Source: Clostridium sp. KNHs205 (lineage in GTDB: Bacteria > Bacillota > Clostridia > Lachnospirales > Lachnospiraceae). From it: DNA of 64,000 bases. Location: the NCBI RefSeq assembly GCF_000702945.1, contig NZ_JNLE01000003.1, forward strand, positions 1,783,501 to 1,847,500, in the 5' to 3' direction. Both the position numbers and the translations under genes were made by a program. This document shows, piece after piece, positions 37,332-45,152 of this stretch; position 1 is the first letter of the stretch, and each line of letters begins with the position of its first letter. The notes beneath the pieces are model-generated. The model saw nothing but the letters and a program-made list of their open reading frames with translations, did not search any database and was not told the origin of the DNA.

Positions 37332-37490
37332 TTTTAGTTTTCAACTTATGCTCCACCGGTGCTTTAGCATGTATATAATAAAGAAAGTTGAAAACATCTT
37401 TTAGTTTTCAACTTATGCCCACCAGTGCTTTAGCACATATATAATAAAGAAAGTTGAAAACATCTTTTAGTTTTCAACTTATGCCCCCTT
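37332..37490 (+). repeat. Tandem 66-67 bp repeat, two full copies plus a partial third
   Basis: Copies begin with TTTTAGTTTTCAACTTATGC at 37332, 37399 and 37465. Each full copy contains AGTTTTCAACTT near its start and AAGTTGAAAAC near its end, so each unit can fold into a hairpin with a small inner GTGCTTTAGCAC hairpin. The partial third copy runs into the -35 of the next promoter. Confidence 0.9.
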
Positions 37491-37517
37491 TACGTCCTTA
37501 TGGTTTTGTTTTATAAT
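37489..37517 (+). promoter_or_regulatory. Promoter of the VanZ-family gene
   Basis: TTTACG at 37489-37494, 17 bp, TATAAT at 37512-37517. The in-frame ATG at 37520 lies too close to the -10 to be translated, which supports the GTG start at 37556. Confidence 0.55.
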
Positions 37518-37555
37518 AGTTGAGATATAAAAACCTGCAGTGGAGGACTTTGTCA

Positions 37556-38026
37556 GTGAAAAACCTCAGTAACAAACTAATAATGTCTGTCAGCCGCTTA
37601 CTGTTTGTGTTATATCTTATTTTATTGGCATATTTTTTGTTTTTTAGTGAACATTACGGAAGAACAATTAGTTCTGGTGAATATAGATATAATTTAACGT
37701 TATTTAAAGAAGTAAAGCGATTTATAGAGTACAGAGATGTCATCGGACCGGAGGCTTTTATCGTTAATATATTCGGAAACGTTCTGGCATTCGCACCTTT
37801 TGGATTTGTATTACCCATCATTAGTCCGGACAACAGAAAACTATTGAATATTACTCTTTTGAGCCTGGAGTTCAGTCTTACCATTGAACTGCTGCAATTA
37901 ATTTTTAAAGTGGGAATTTTTGATGTTGATGACCTTCTGATGAATACCATAGGAGGCTTTATAGGAGGTCTATGCTTTTTCCTGGCAAGGAAGCTGCTAA
38001 GATCATTCCGAAGAAAATATAAATAA
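37556..38026 (+). CDS. VanZ-family membrane protein
   Basis: This 156-residue protein has four hydrophobic segments and the VanZ pattern: a short charged N-terminus, FSEHYGR after the first helix, VNIFGNVLAFAPFGFVLP, a glutamate in the third helix (SLTIELLQL) and the DVDDLLMNTIGGFIG motif before the last helix. VanZ proteins give low-level resistance to teicoplanin or lipoglycopeptides in some species; the housekeeping role is unknown. GTG 37556 has GGAGG 9 bases upstream. The stop codon is followed by a long array of degenerate A-rich repeats. Confidence 0.85.
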   Translation: MKNLSNKLIMSVSRLLFVLYLILLAYFLFFSEHYGRTISSGEYRYNLTLFKEVKRFIEYRDVIGPEAFIVNIFGNVLAFAPFGFVLPIISPDNRKLLNITLLSLEFSLTIELLQLIFKVGIFDVDDLLMNTIGGFIGGLCFFLARKLLRSFRRKYK

Positions 38027-38107
38027 CGAATATAAAAATAATGAATATATGATAAAAGAAAGCAGAATAGATGATATAAAATAAACGAATACGAAAATAA
38101 CGATTAT

Positions 38108-38315
38108 AAGAACGGATAGAAAATCGACGAGTTAAGAACGAATACAAAATCGACGAGTTAAGAACGAATACAAAATAGATGAGTTAAGAACGATTAGAAA
38201 ATCGACGAGTATAAGAACGAATACAAAATAGATGAGTTTAAAAACGAATATAAAATAGACGAATTTAAAACGAGTATAAATTGACAAGTATAAAAACGAA
38301 TATAAAATATAAGTT
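38108..38315 (+). repeat. Tandem array of a 26-bp unit downstream of VanZ
   Basis: About eight copies of AAGAACGAATACAAAATCGA plus CGAGTT, with single-base indels increasing toward the 3' end. It begins about 80 bp after the VanZ stop; the intervening segment has looser copies of CGAATATAAAAATAA that resemble the sequence around the stop codon itself. The unit is not a multiple of three and no ORF with a ribosome site lies in it. The gap 38027-38345 consists almost wholly of this material. Confidence 0.9.
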
Positions 38316-38345
38316 CAATTTAGATATAGTTTTAAGGGGTGGTAT

Positions 38346-38672
38346 ATGTTTAAAACAAGAAAAGACAGTTATAAGTTTACAGGGAAAAGTCATTCTGTAA
38401 AAGGGATGGTGTCAACAGTCATAGGCGGTGTCAGTATTGCCGGACTTTTGGCACTGTTTATAGTGTCAGGAATATACAAAGGGAACGGCTCCATTATTTT
38501 CGGAATCGCAGGAATGATATTATTTATTTTATGTTTTATAGGTTTTGTTGTGGGTGTGAGAGCTTGTATGGAAAAAGAAATCTATTATACTGCACCGATA
38601 ACGGGTATGTCTATAAACGGTATTCTTACTATCACTTTATTTATATTATATGTGATGGGAATCTTTATGTAA
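38346..38672 (+). CDS. Small membrane protein (DUF6142-like)
   Basis: This 108-residue protein has three hydrophobic segments (about 22-45, 50-72 and 85-107) after a polar N-terminus KTRKDSYKFTGKSHSVKG, the layout of the DUF6142 family found in Clostridia. Its function is unknown. A GGGGTGG site lies just upstream of the ATG. It is flanked by repeat arrays on both sides: the 26-bp array before it and the stop-codon array after it. It could share a transcript with VanZ. Confidence 0.7.
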   Translation: MFKTRKDSYKFTGKSHSVKGMVSTVIGGVSIAGLLALFIVSGIYKGNGSIIFGIAGMILFILCFIGFVVGVRACMEKEIYYTAPITGMSINGILTITLFILYVMGIFM

Positions 38673-38835
38673 CAGGAATCTTTATATAACAGAAATCTTA
38701 TGTAACAGGAATCTTAAGTAACAGGAACATTATGTAACAGGAATCTTTAAGTAACAGGAATTTTAAGTAACAGGAATCTTAAGTAACAGGAATTTTTATG
38801 TAACAATTAATTTTATGTAAGGAATCATTATGTAA
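38657..38835 (+). repeat. Tandem array repeating the 3' end of the small membrane protein gene
   Basis: The last codons and stop, GGAATCTTTATGTAAC, are followed by about nine more copies of the type AGGAATCTTAAGTAAC (16-18 bp). The gene's own stop codon lies in the first unit, so the array appears to have grown from it. No ORF is formed. The 262-bp gap 38673-38934 is mostly this array. Confidence 0.9.
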
Positions 38836-38934
38836 AAATTTATTTAGCAGGCATCTGTAACATAAAAAAATAGTATTAAAGGTACTTGTATCGTAACAGA
38901 AAAAATAAACTGAAGTATAAAGGAGGTTTCTTAT

Positions 38935-41013
38935 TTGAACTACCAGGAACTTATGAAAGAGCAGAATGATAGTATCCGTGAAAGGTACGAGCTTGCTGTT
39001 TGGCGTGTAAATGAGATAAAAAAAGAAGATAGCGTGAAAGAACCCTACAGAGATTATTTTTTAAAAGTAGCTGCATTTATTGAAAAAGCAGTGGGTTTTT
39101 CAGCACTGACTGAACAAAATAAACTGAAAGCTCTGTCTTTAAAGGAGTTACAAGAGCTTAATAAAAGCCTGTATGAAGATATTCTGCCTGAGAATTATGA
39201 AAGCTCTTATGCTAATCCTGCTTATGCAGCTGAGAGGCTGGGGAAGAAATATGGTAAAATCTTAAGTTATCTTTATGCCGAAGTCAGAGGAATGATTGTA
39301 TATGCGGCAGAAGCCAGACTTTATTTTATGACCATTTATATGGAATTACTGATTGAGATATACAATTATTTTGAAGAAGAAGATGAATATACCTATAAGG
39401 ATATTAAGCGAGCAGTCTGTGATTTCAACATGGACAATTGCAATGATATTATGGAGTACCGTACCAGAGAACTGTTGGATGAGGAACTCTCCTTTGCTGC
39501 GGATATCATTGAGAGCTGGGAGCTGTCGGATTTAAGATATCTGTATCAGTTCGGTGAATATATCGGAGAGAATGAGATAAAAACAGCAGAGTTTCTTAAT
39601 AAGCTGCCGGAGGAAGAAGTAAAAGCAATGGCTTTTACCTATACGGACGGATATAGAAGAGGTTTCCAGGCAGGCGGGATTGATTTAAGCAAAAAGAAAA
39701 CAGTATGCATCCGCTACAACATTGGTTTTGAGAGAATGGTGAAGTATGCAATAGAGTATTTTGCAGAAATGGGCTTAAAACCTATTATGTATCGTACTGC
39801 AACTGCCAGTATGGATAAGAAGCAGCAGTTAAGAATTGGCTATCATTCAACAGGGCCGAACTACCAATATGACTATGATCACCGTTTTGATATTGGATTA
39901 TATATGGACAAAGCCTTTCATGAACGCAGACTGCAGGCTTATAAGGCTTCTTTTGAAAAGTATAAGGACAAAGCAGCAGGTTTTGCAGGACCTGCTCTTA
40001 TACAGGTCTTCGGTGAGAAAAACTTTGCACCTAAAGCGAAAGAAGAGGTTATTAAGCTGGATAAAAGGCAGCAGAAGTTATCTGTGGCTTATCAACGTGA
40101 TTCCAATATGGTATTTTATCAATATATCAAGGGAGATGAAACCAGCTTTACAATAATTGCATATCCGATTACTGAAATAGGAGAAAAGTTTGAGGAAATC
40201 TTCCGTGAGACTGTGAAGGTAAACAACCTGGATAATGATATCTACAAAGGTATTCAGCAGAAAATAATTGACTGCCTGGATACCGGTGAATATGTCAGAA
40301 TAAAAGGTACTGGAAATAATCGTACGGATTTAAAGGTCATGCTTTATGAAATGGAAGATCCTGCTACGGAAACTATTTTTGAGAACTGCACCGCCGATGT
40401 TAATATCCCTGTAGGTGAAGTGTTTACTTCACCAAAACTTACAGGTACGGAGGGAGTCTTAAATGTATCCAGGATATTCTTAAATGGACTGGAATACACG
40501 GACCTTTCCATAACCTTTAAAGATGGTATGATAACAGAGTATAACTGCGGTAATTTCACCAATCCGGAAGAGAATAAACGATATATGAAGGAAAATATCC
40601 TTTATAATCAGGATACCCTCCCTATGGGAGAATTTGCCATAGGCACCAATACCACCGCCTATGTAATGGCCGGCAAATATGGGATTTGGGATAAGCTTCC
40701 CATTCTCATCGCGGAGAAGACAGGACCTCATTTTGCAGTTGGTGACACCTGCTATAAGATGAGTGAAGAGCTTACGCTCCGTAATCCTGATGGTAAGAAA
40801 ATTGTTGCCAAAGACAATGAAGTATCCATTCTGCGGCTAACTGAGATTGAAAAGGCTTATTTTAACTGTCATACGGATATCACCATTCCATATGATGAGC
40901 TGGAGGAAATTACGGTAGTAAACAAGAACGGTAAAGAAACCGCTATTATTAAGAACGGAAGATTTGTACTGGCAGGTACTGAAAGCTTAAATGAGGCTTT
41001 TCAAAATAACTAA
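38935..41013 (+). CDS. M29-family aminopeptidase with long N-terminal extension
   Basis: This 692-residue protein starts at TTG, 8 bases after AAGGAGG. The C-terminal part (about residues 245-690) matches thermophilic M29 metallo-aminopeptidases (AmpS/PepS type): VPVGEVFTSP-like NIPVGEVFTSP with the first metal Glu, LPMGEFAIGTN with another, and EKTGPHFAVGDT supplying His and Asp ligands. Typical M29 enzymes are about 370-415 residues, so roughly 245 residues at the N-terminus are additional: alpha-helical, acidic, without signal peptide or recognised domain. It is a cytoplasmic peptidase by family; the extension may alter assembly or substrate choice. Confidence 0.85.
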   Translation: MNYQELMKEQNDSIRERYELAVWRVNEIKKEDSVKEPYRDYFLKVAAFIEKAVGFSALTEQNKLKALSLKELQELNKSLYEDILPENYESSYANPAYAAERLGKKYGKILSYLYAEVRGMIVYAAEARLYFMTIYMELLIEIYNYFEEEDEYTYKDIKRAVCDFNMDNCNDIMEYRTRELLDEELSFAADIIESWELSDLRYLYQFGEYIGENEIKTAEFLNKLPEEEVKAMAFTYTDGYRRGFQAGGIDLSKKKTVCIRYNIGFERMVKYAIEYFAEMGLKPIMYRTATASMDKKQQLRIGYHSTGPNYQYDYDHRFDIGLYMDKAFHERRLQAYKASFEKYKDKAAGFAGPALIQVFGEKNFAPKAKEEVIKLDKRQQKLSVAYQRDSNMVFYQYIKGDETSFTIIAYPITEIGEKFEEIFRETVKVNNLDNDIYKGIQQKIIDCLDTGEYVRIKGTGNNRTDLKVMLYEMEDPATETIFENCTADVNIPVGEVFTSPKLTGTEGVLNVSRIFLNGLEYTDLSITFKDGMITEYNCGNFTNPEENKRYMKENILYNQDTLPMGEFAIGTNTTAYVMAGKYGIWDKLPILIAEKTGPHFAVGDTCYKMSEELTLRNPDGKKIVAKDNEVSILRLTEIEKAYFNCHTDITIPYDELEEITVVNKNGKETAIIKNGRFVLAGTESLNEAFQNN

Positions 41014-41039
41014 ATTATAATAATCAAAACAAGATAAAG

Positions 41040-41108
41040 GGCAATTATGATACCTGACATATCGGAAATGATTCTGATATAAGAGGGAAATCATGATTGC
41101 CTTTTCTT
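41040..41108 (+). terminator. Terminator after the M29 gene
   Basis: GGCAATTATGAT (41040-41051) pairs with ATCATGATTGCC (41090-41101), one G-T allowed, with a small inner ATATC/GATAT stem, and is followed by TTTTCTTT. Confidence 0.7.
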
Positions 41109-41297
41109 TAAGGATTTATATGATTTCCTTCATAATAAAGCCTTTTTATTAATTGTGTTAATAAATACAATAAGAAATTAATAACAGGAAATCATAAGAC
41201 AAAAGCAGGCAGCTATGATAAAATGGAAGCATCAAATATAGATATTACTTTTACACTGGTTTATAATAATGAACTGATAAGAAAGAGAGGATTTAAT

Positions 41298-41813
41298 ATG
41301 GCAGCTAAAGTTGGAATAGTTATGGGAAGTGATTCAGATCTGGAAATCATGAGCAAAGCAGCAGAGGTGCTTGAAGTACTTAAAGTGGAATATGACATTA
41401 CAGTAATCTCTGCTCACAGAATGCCCGATGTATTTTATGATTATGCAAAATCAGCAGAAGAAAAAGGTTATAAAGTCATTATTGCAGGTGCTGGCGGCGC
41501 AGCTCATTTACCCGGTATGACAGCAGCAATATTCTCACTTCCGGTTATTGGTGTGCCTATTATGACAAAATCACTGGGGGGTGTAGATTCTCTCTATTCC
41601 ATCGTTCAGATGCCCGCAGGTATCCCTGTTGCAACAGTAGCAATTAACGGGGCTCAGAATGCCGGAATTCTGGCAGCTAAAATCCTGGCAGCTTCTGATA
41701 ATGAATTACTGGGACGTATAAAAGATTATGCGCAGAACTTAAAGGATACCGTGGCAGCAAAATCAGAAAAGCTGGCAAAAGTCGGCTATAAGGAATATCT
41801 GAAAGAGAAATAA
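41298..41813 (+). CDS. purE: N5-carboxyaminoimidazole ribonucleotide mutase
   Basis: This 171-residue class I PurE converts N5-CAIR to CAIR in de novo purine synthesis. It has the GSDSDLEIM motif near the N-terminus, the SAHRMPD loop and the GAGGAAHLPGM segment that form the active site of the octamer. ATG 41298 is chosen because GAGAGGA precedes it and because the family starts right before the KVGIVMGSDSD strand; the frame is open 75 bases further upstream without support. purM, purN and purD follow in the same direction, but purC, purF, purL and purH are not in the window. No purK is seen nearby. Confidence 0.95.
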   Translation: MAAKVGIVMGSDSDLEIMSKAAEVLEVLKVEYDITVISAHRMPDVFYDYAKSAEEKGYKVIIAGAGGAAHLPGMTAAIFSLPVIGVPIMTKSLGGVDSLYSIVQMPAGIPVATVAINGAQNAGILAAKILAASDNELLGRIKDYAQNLKDTVAAKSEKLAKVGYKEYLKEK

Positions 41814-41886
41814 TTTCACATCAAATAAAAGATAAATACAGAGCAAAGGAAAGAGACGTGCTAAAACACGCAGATGGGAGTCAAAT

Positions 41887-42912
41887 ATGGATTATAAGAA
41901 TGCCGGAGTGGATATTGAAGCTGGTTATAAAGCGGTAGAACTGATGAAAGAGCATATCGATAAGACCATGAGGAAGGAAGTACTGTCCGGTATAGGTGGA
42001 TTTTCCGGAGCCTTTTCCTTAAAGAGTTTTATGAATATGGAGGAGCCTACTTTAGTATCAGGTACCGATGGAGTAGGAACCAAATTAAAGCTTGCATTTC
42101 TATTGGACAAACATGATACCATTGGTATTGACTGCGTTGCCATGTGCGTGAATGATATTGCCTGTGCCGGCGGTGAACCTTTATTTTTCCTGGATTATGT
42201 TGCCTGTGGTAAGAATGACCCTGAGAAGATTGCTGCTATCGTAAGCGGTGTGGCAAAAGGCTGTCAGGAAGCCGGAGCCGCCTTAATAGGAGGAGAAACA
42301 GCAGAAATGCCAGGCTTTTATCCGGTGGAGGAATATGACCTGGCGGGATTTGCTGTAGGTATTGTTGACCGTAAGAATATGATTGACGGCAAAGAGCTGA
42401 AAGCAGGAGATGTATTGATTGGATTGGCCTCCTCCGGAATTCACAGCAATGGATATTCTCTTGTACGCAAGGTATTTGATATGAATACAGAGTCATTGAA
42501 TACTTACTATGAGTCTCTGGGAACTACCTTAGGTGAAGCCCTTTTAACACCGACACGTATTTATGTAAAAGCTCTGTCTGCCTTAAAGGATGGAAAGATT
42601 AAAGTGAAAGCCTGCTCTCATATAACCGGAGGTGGTTTCTATGAGAACATACCCAGAATGTTAAGGGATGGTGTCCATGCTTATATTAAGAAAGACAGCT
42701 ATCCTATTCCGCCTATTTTTTCAATGCTTGTAAAGAACGGATCTATTGAAGAGAAGGTTATGTATAATACCTATAATATGGGAATCGGTATGCTTATAGC
42801 AGTGGCTGCCGAGGAGGCTGATACAGCTGTTGCCCTTTTAAAAGAAGCAGGAGAAAGCCCATACATTGTTGGTGATATCAAAGCAGGGGATAAAGGAGTA
42901 ACCTTATGCTAG
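41887..42912 (+). CDS. purM: Phosphoribosylformylglycinamidine cyclo-ligase (AIR synthetase)
   Basis: This 341-residue enzyme makes AIR from FGAM with ATP. The PurM/ThiL-fold pattern is complete: [16 protein letters not shown] at the N-terminus, [49 protein letters not shown] and late [20 protein letters not shown] lies just upstream of the ATG. The last seven bases overlap purN, a coupling common in clostridial pur operons. Length matches the family. Confidence 0.97.
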   Translation: MDYKNAGVDIEAGYKAVELMKEHIDKTMRKEVLSGIGGFSGAFSLKSFMNMEEPTLVSGTDGVGTKLKLAFLLDKHDTIGIDCVAMCVNDIACAGGEPLFFLDYVACGKNDPEKIAAIVSGVAKGCQEAGAALIGGETAEMPGFYPVEEYDLAGFAVGIVDRKNMIDGKELKAGDVLIGLASSGIHSNGYSLVRKVFDMNTESLNTYYESLGTTLGEALLTPTRIYVKALSALKDGKIKVKACSHITGGGFYENIPRMLRDGVHAYIKKDSYPIPPIFSMLVKNGSIEEKVMYNTYNMGIGMLIAVAAEEADTAVALLKEAGESPYIVGDIKAGDKGVTLC

Positions 42913-43532
42913 GCTTAGGAATACTGGTCTCTGGCAGTGGTACCAATCTCCAGGCAATTATTGATAATATCAATAAAGGTAAGATAAGCAATGCAAAGAT
43001 AAATGTAGTAATAAGTAATAAGGACGGTGTTTATTCCCTTGTCCGTGCTAAAGAGAATAATATTCCGGCTGAAGTGATTGCTCCAAAGAATTTCCCGGAT
43101 AGGGACGCTTTTCATAAAGAGCTGCTTCAGAAGCTGAAGGAATATAAAGTGGATCTGCTGGTGCTTGCAGGATATCTTGTGGTAATACCGGAAGATATCA
43201 TTAATTCCTATAGAAATAGGATTATAAATATTCATCCGTCACTTATTCCCTCCTTTTGCGGAAACGGTTATTACGGGCTCAAGGTACATGAAGCAGTACT
43301 GGAGCGCGGGGTCAAGGTTACAGGTGCAACGGTTCATTTTGTAGATGAAGGAACGGATACCGGACCAATCATACTTCAGAAAGCAGTAGAGATTCAGGAA
43401 GGAGATACTCCTGAAATACTGCAAGAACGTGTAATGGAGGAAGCTGAGTGGGAGCTTTTGCCTGAAGCCATAAACTTAATAGCAAATAACCGGGTCTTGA
43501 TAGAGAATAATAAAGTACGTATTCTTTCTTAG
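42906..43532 (+). CDS. purN: Phosphoribosylglycinamide formyltransferase
   Basis: This 208-residue enzyme transfers a formyl group from 10-formyl-THF to GAR. It has the phosphate loop [11 protein letters not shown], the catalytic [10 protein letters not shown] segment with the conserved Asn and His, and [13 protein letters not shown] with the catalytic Asp. One small variation is [16 protein letters not shown] where many enzymes have F-x-G-x-x-A/M; the same form is frequent in Lachnospiraceae. Its ATG overlaps the end of purM. An A-T rich gap of about 110 bp with an ACCGTTTCA/TGAAACGGT hairpin (43560-43593) separates it from purD. Confidence 0.95.
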   Translation: MLGLGILVSGSGTNLQAIIDNINKGKISNAKINVVISNKDGVYSLVRAKENNIPAEVIAPKNFPDRDAFHKELLQKLKEYKVDLLVLAGYLVVIPEDIINSYRNRIINIHPSLIPSFCGNGYYGLKVHEAVLERGVKVTGATVHFVDEGTDTGPIILQKAVEIQEGDTPEILQERVMEEAEWELLPEAINLIANNRVLIENNKVRILS

Positions 43533-43648
43533 ATCAGGTATGAAAATTGCTTATAATGAACCGTTTCAAAGGTGCTCTTCTAGATGAAACGGTAATGTGA
43601 CTAAAGAAGGAACGGATAGGCAGATGAATAGAAAGGTGAGGTTTGGGT

Positions 43649-44920
43649 ATGAAAGTACTGATTATCGGTGGCGGCGGAAGGGAACATGCCATAGCTTATA
43701 AGATTGCACAAAGTAAGAAAGTAACGGAAATGTTCTGTGCTCCCGGAAATGCAGGGATTAGAGAATATGCAGTCTGTGTACCTATTGGTGTAATGGAATT
43801 TGAAAAGCTTGCAGACTTTGCCGAAAAAGAGAGCATTGATTTAACTGTAGTCGGACCTGATGATCCACTGGTTGGGGGAATCGTAGATGTTTTCAAACAA
43901 AGGGGTCTTCGTGTCTTTGGCCCTGATAAAGCAGCGGCTATTATCGAAGGCTCCAAGGCGTTTTCCAAAGATCTTATGAAGAAATATAACATTCCCACAG
44001 CAGGTTATGAGACCTTTACCGAAGCCTCAAAGGCTTATGATTATCTGAATACCTGTACTTATCCCGTTGTGTTAAAGGCAGACGGACTTGCCCTTGGTAA
44101 AGGTGTGCTTATATGTAATACCAGGCAGGAAGCCTGTGAGGGTGTTAAGCTTATAATGGAGGATAAACAATTTGGTTCCTCCGGAGATACCATGGTAATT
44201 GAGGAATTTATGACCGGCAGGGAGGTTTCTGTGCTTGCATTCTGCGACGGCACGGATATTGCAGTCATGACCAGTGCCCAGGATCATAAAAGAGCAGAGG
44301 ATAATGACCAGGGTCTCAACACCGGCGGTATGGGAACTTTCTCTCCCAGTCCTTTTTACACCAAAGATATAGATGCTTACTGTATGGAGCATATCTACAA
44401 ACCCACTATGGCTGCCATGAAGAAAGAAGGCAGAAGTTTTACTGGCATTCTTTTTTTTGGTTTGATGTTAACGGACAAGGGACCTATAGTAATTGAGTAT
44501 AATGCCAGATTTGGTGACCCTGAGACACAGGTTGTATTGCCAAGGCTTAAGAATGATATAATAGAAATTTTTGAAGCATGTGTGGAGGAAAGGCTTTCAG
44601 AGATCAGGCTGGATTTTGAGGATAATGCGGCTGTATGTGTTGTGCTGGCTTCCAAGGGTTATCCGCTTTCTTATGAGAAAGGTTTTCCAATTGAAGGACT
44701 TGATAAATTTAAGGATAATGACAGTGTTTTTATCTTTCATGCCGGAACAGCCAATGACCAGGAAAGGATAGTGACGGCTGGCGGGCGTGTCTTAGGAGTC
44801 ACAGCTACGGGAAGTACTCTGAAAGAAGCCAGGGAAAATGCATATAAAGCAGCGGAGGCTGTAACTTTTACCAATAAATATGCCAGAAGTGATATCGGTA
44901 AAGCAATTGATGAAGCTTAA
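43649..44920 (+). CDS. purD: Phosphoribosylamine-glycine ligase
   Basis: This 423-residue ATP-grasp enzyme joins phosphoribosylamine and glycine. Motifs are GGGGREHAIA at the N-terminus, GPDDPLVGGI, FSKDLMKKYNIPTA, VVLKADGLALGKGV, the metal-binding EYNARFGDPETQ and a C-terminal PurD_C domain. ATG 43649 has AAAGGTGAGG about 8 bases upstream; a TTG two codons earlier is less well placed. It ends the purE-M-N-D run and is followed by a terminator. Confidence 0.96.
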   Translation: MKVLIIGGGGREHAIAYKIAQSKKVTEMFCAPGNAGIREYAVCVPIGVMEFEKLADFAEKESIDLTVVGPDDPLVGGIVDVFKQRGLRVFGPDKAAAIIEGSKAFSKDLMKKYNIPTAGYETFTEASKAYDYLNTCTYPVVLKADGLALGKGVLICNTRQEACEGVKLIMEDKQFGSSGDTMVIEEFMTGREVSVLAFCDGTDIAVMTSAQDHKRAEDNDQGLNTGGMGTFSPSPFYTKDIDAYCMEHIYKPTMAAMKKEGRSFTGILFFGLMLTDKGPIVIEYNARFGDPETQVVLPRLKNDIIEIFEACVEERLSEIRLDFEDNAAVCVVLASKGYPLSYEKGFPIEGLDKFKDNDSVFIFHAGTANDQERIVTAGGRVLGVTATGSTLKEARENAYKAAEAVTFTNKYARSDIGKAIDEA

Positions 44921-44948
44921 GTTAATATAAAGTAAATTAAATAGAAGA

Positions 44949-44984
44949 GGATGAATATTTTGACATTCATTCTTTTCTTTTTTT
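44949..44984 (+). terminator. Terminator after purD
   Basis: GGATGAAT / ATTCATTC stem with an 8-base loop, followed by TTTTCTTTTTTT. Confidence 0.8.
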
Positions 44985-45152
44985 ATGTCGATATAAATTA
45001 TTAAGTAATCTGACGGCAATGTCACAGAAGTGCCATATGTATTTTGTAGAATATTGAAGTACAAGGAATAATATGGAATTTATAGAAAATTCCTATTACA
45101 TAAGAAGAACCGGACACGAGAAAAACAGTTTTATAGAAAGAGGAAGGGATTT

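Noticed and set aside
38108..38835. CRISPR array
   Set aside because: Units are contiguous and degenerate, with no regular unique spacers and no cas genes nearby.
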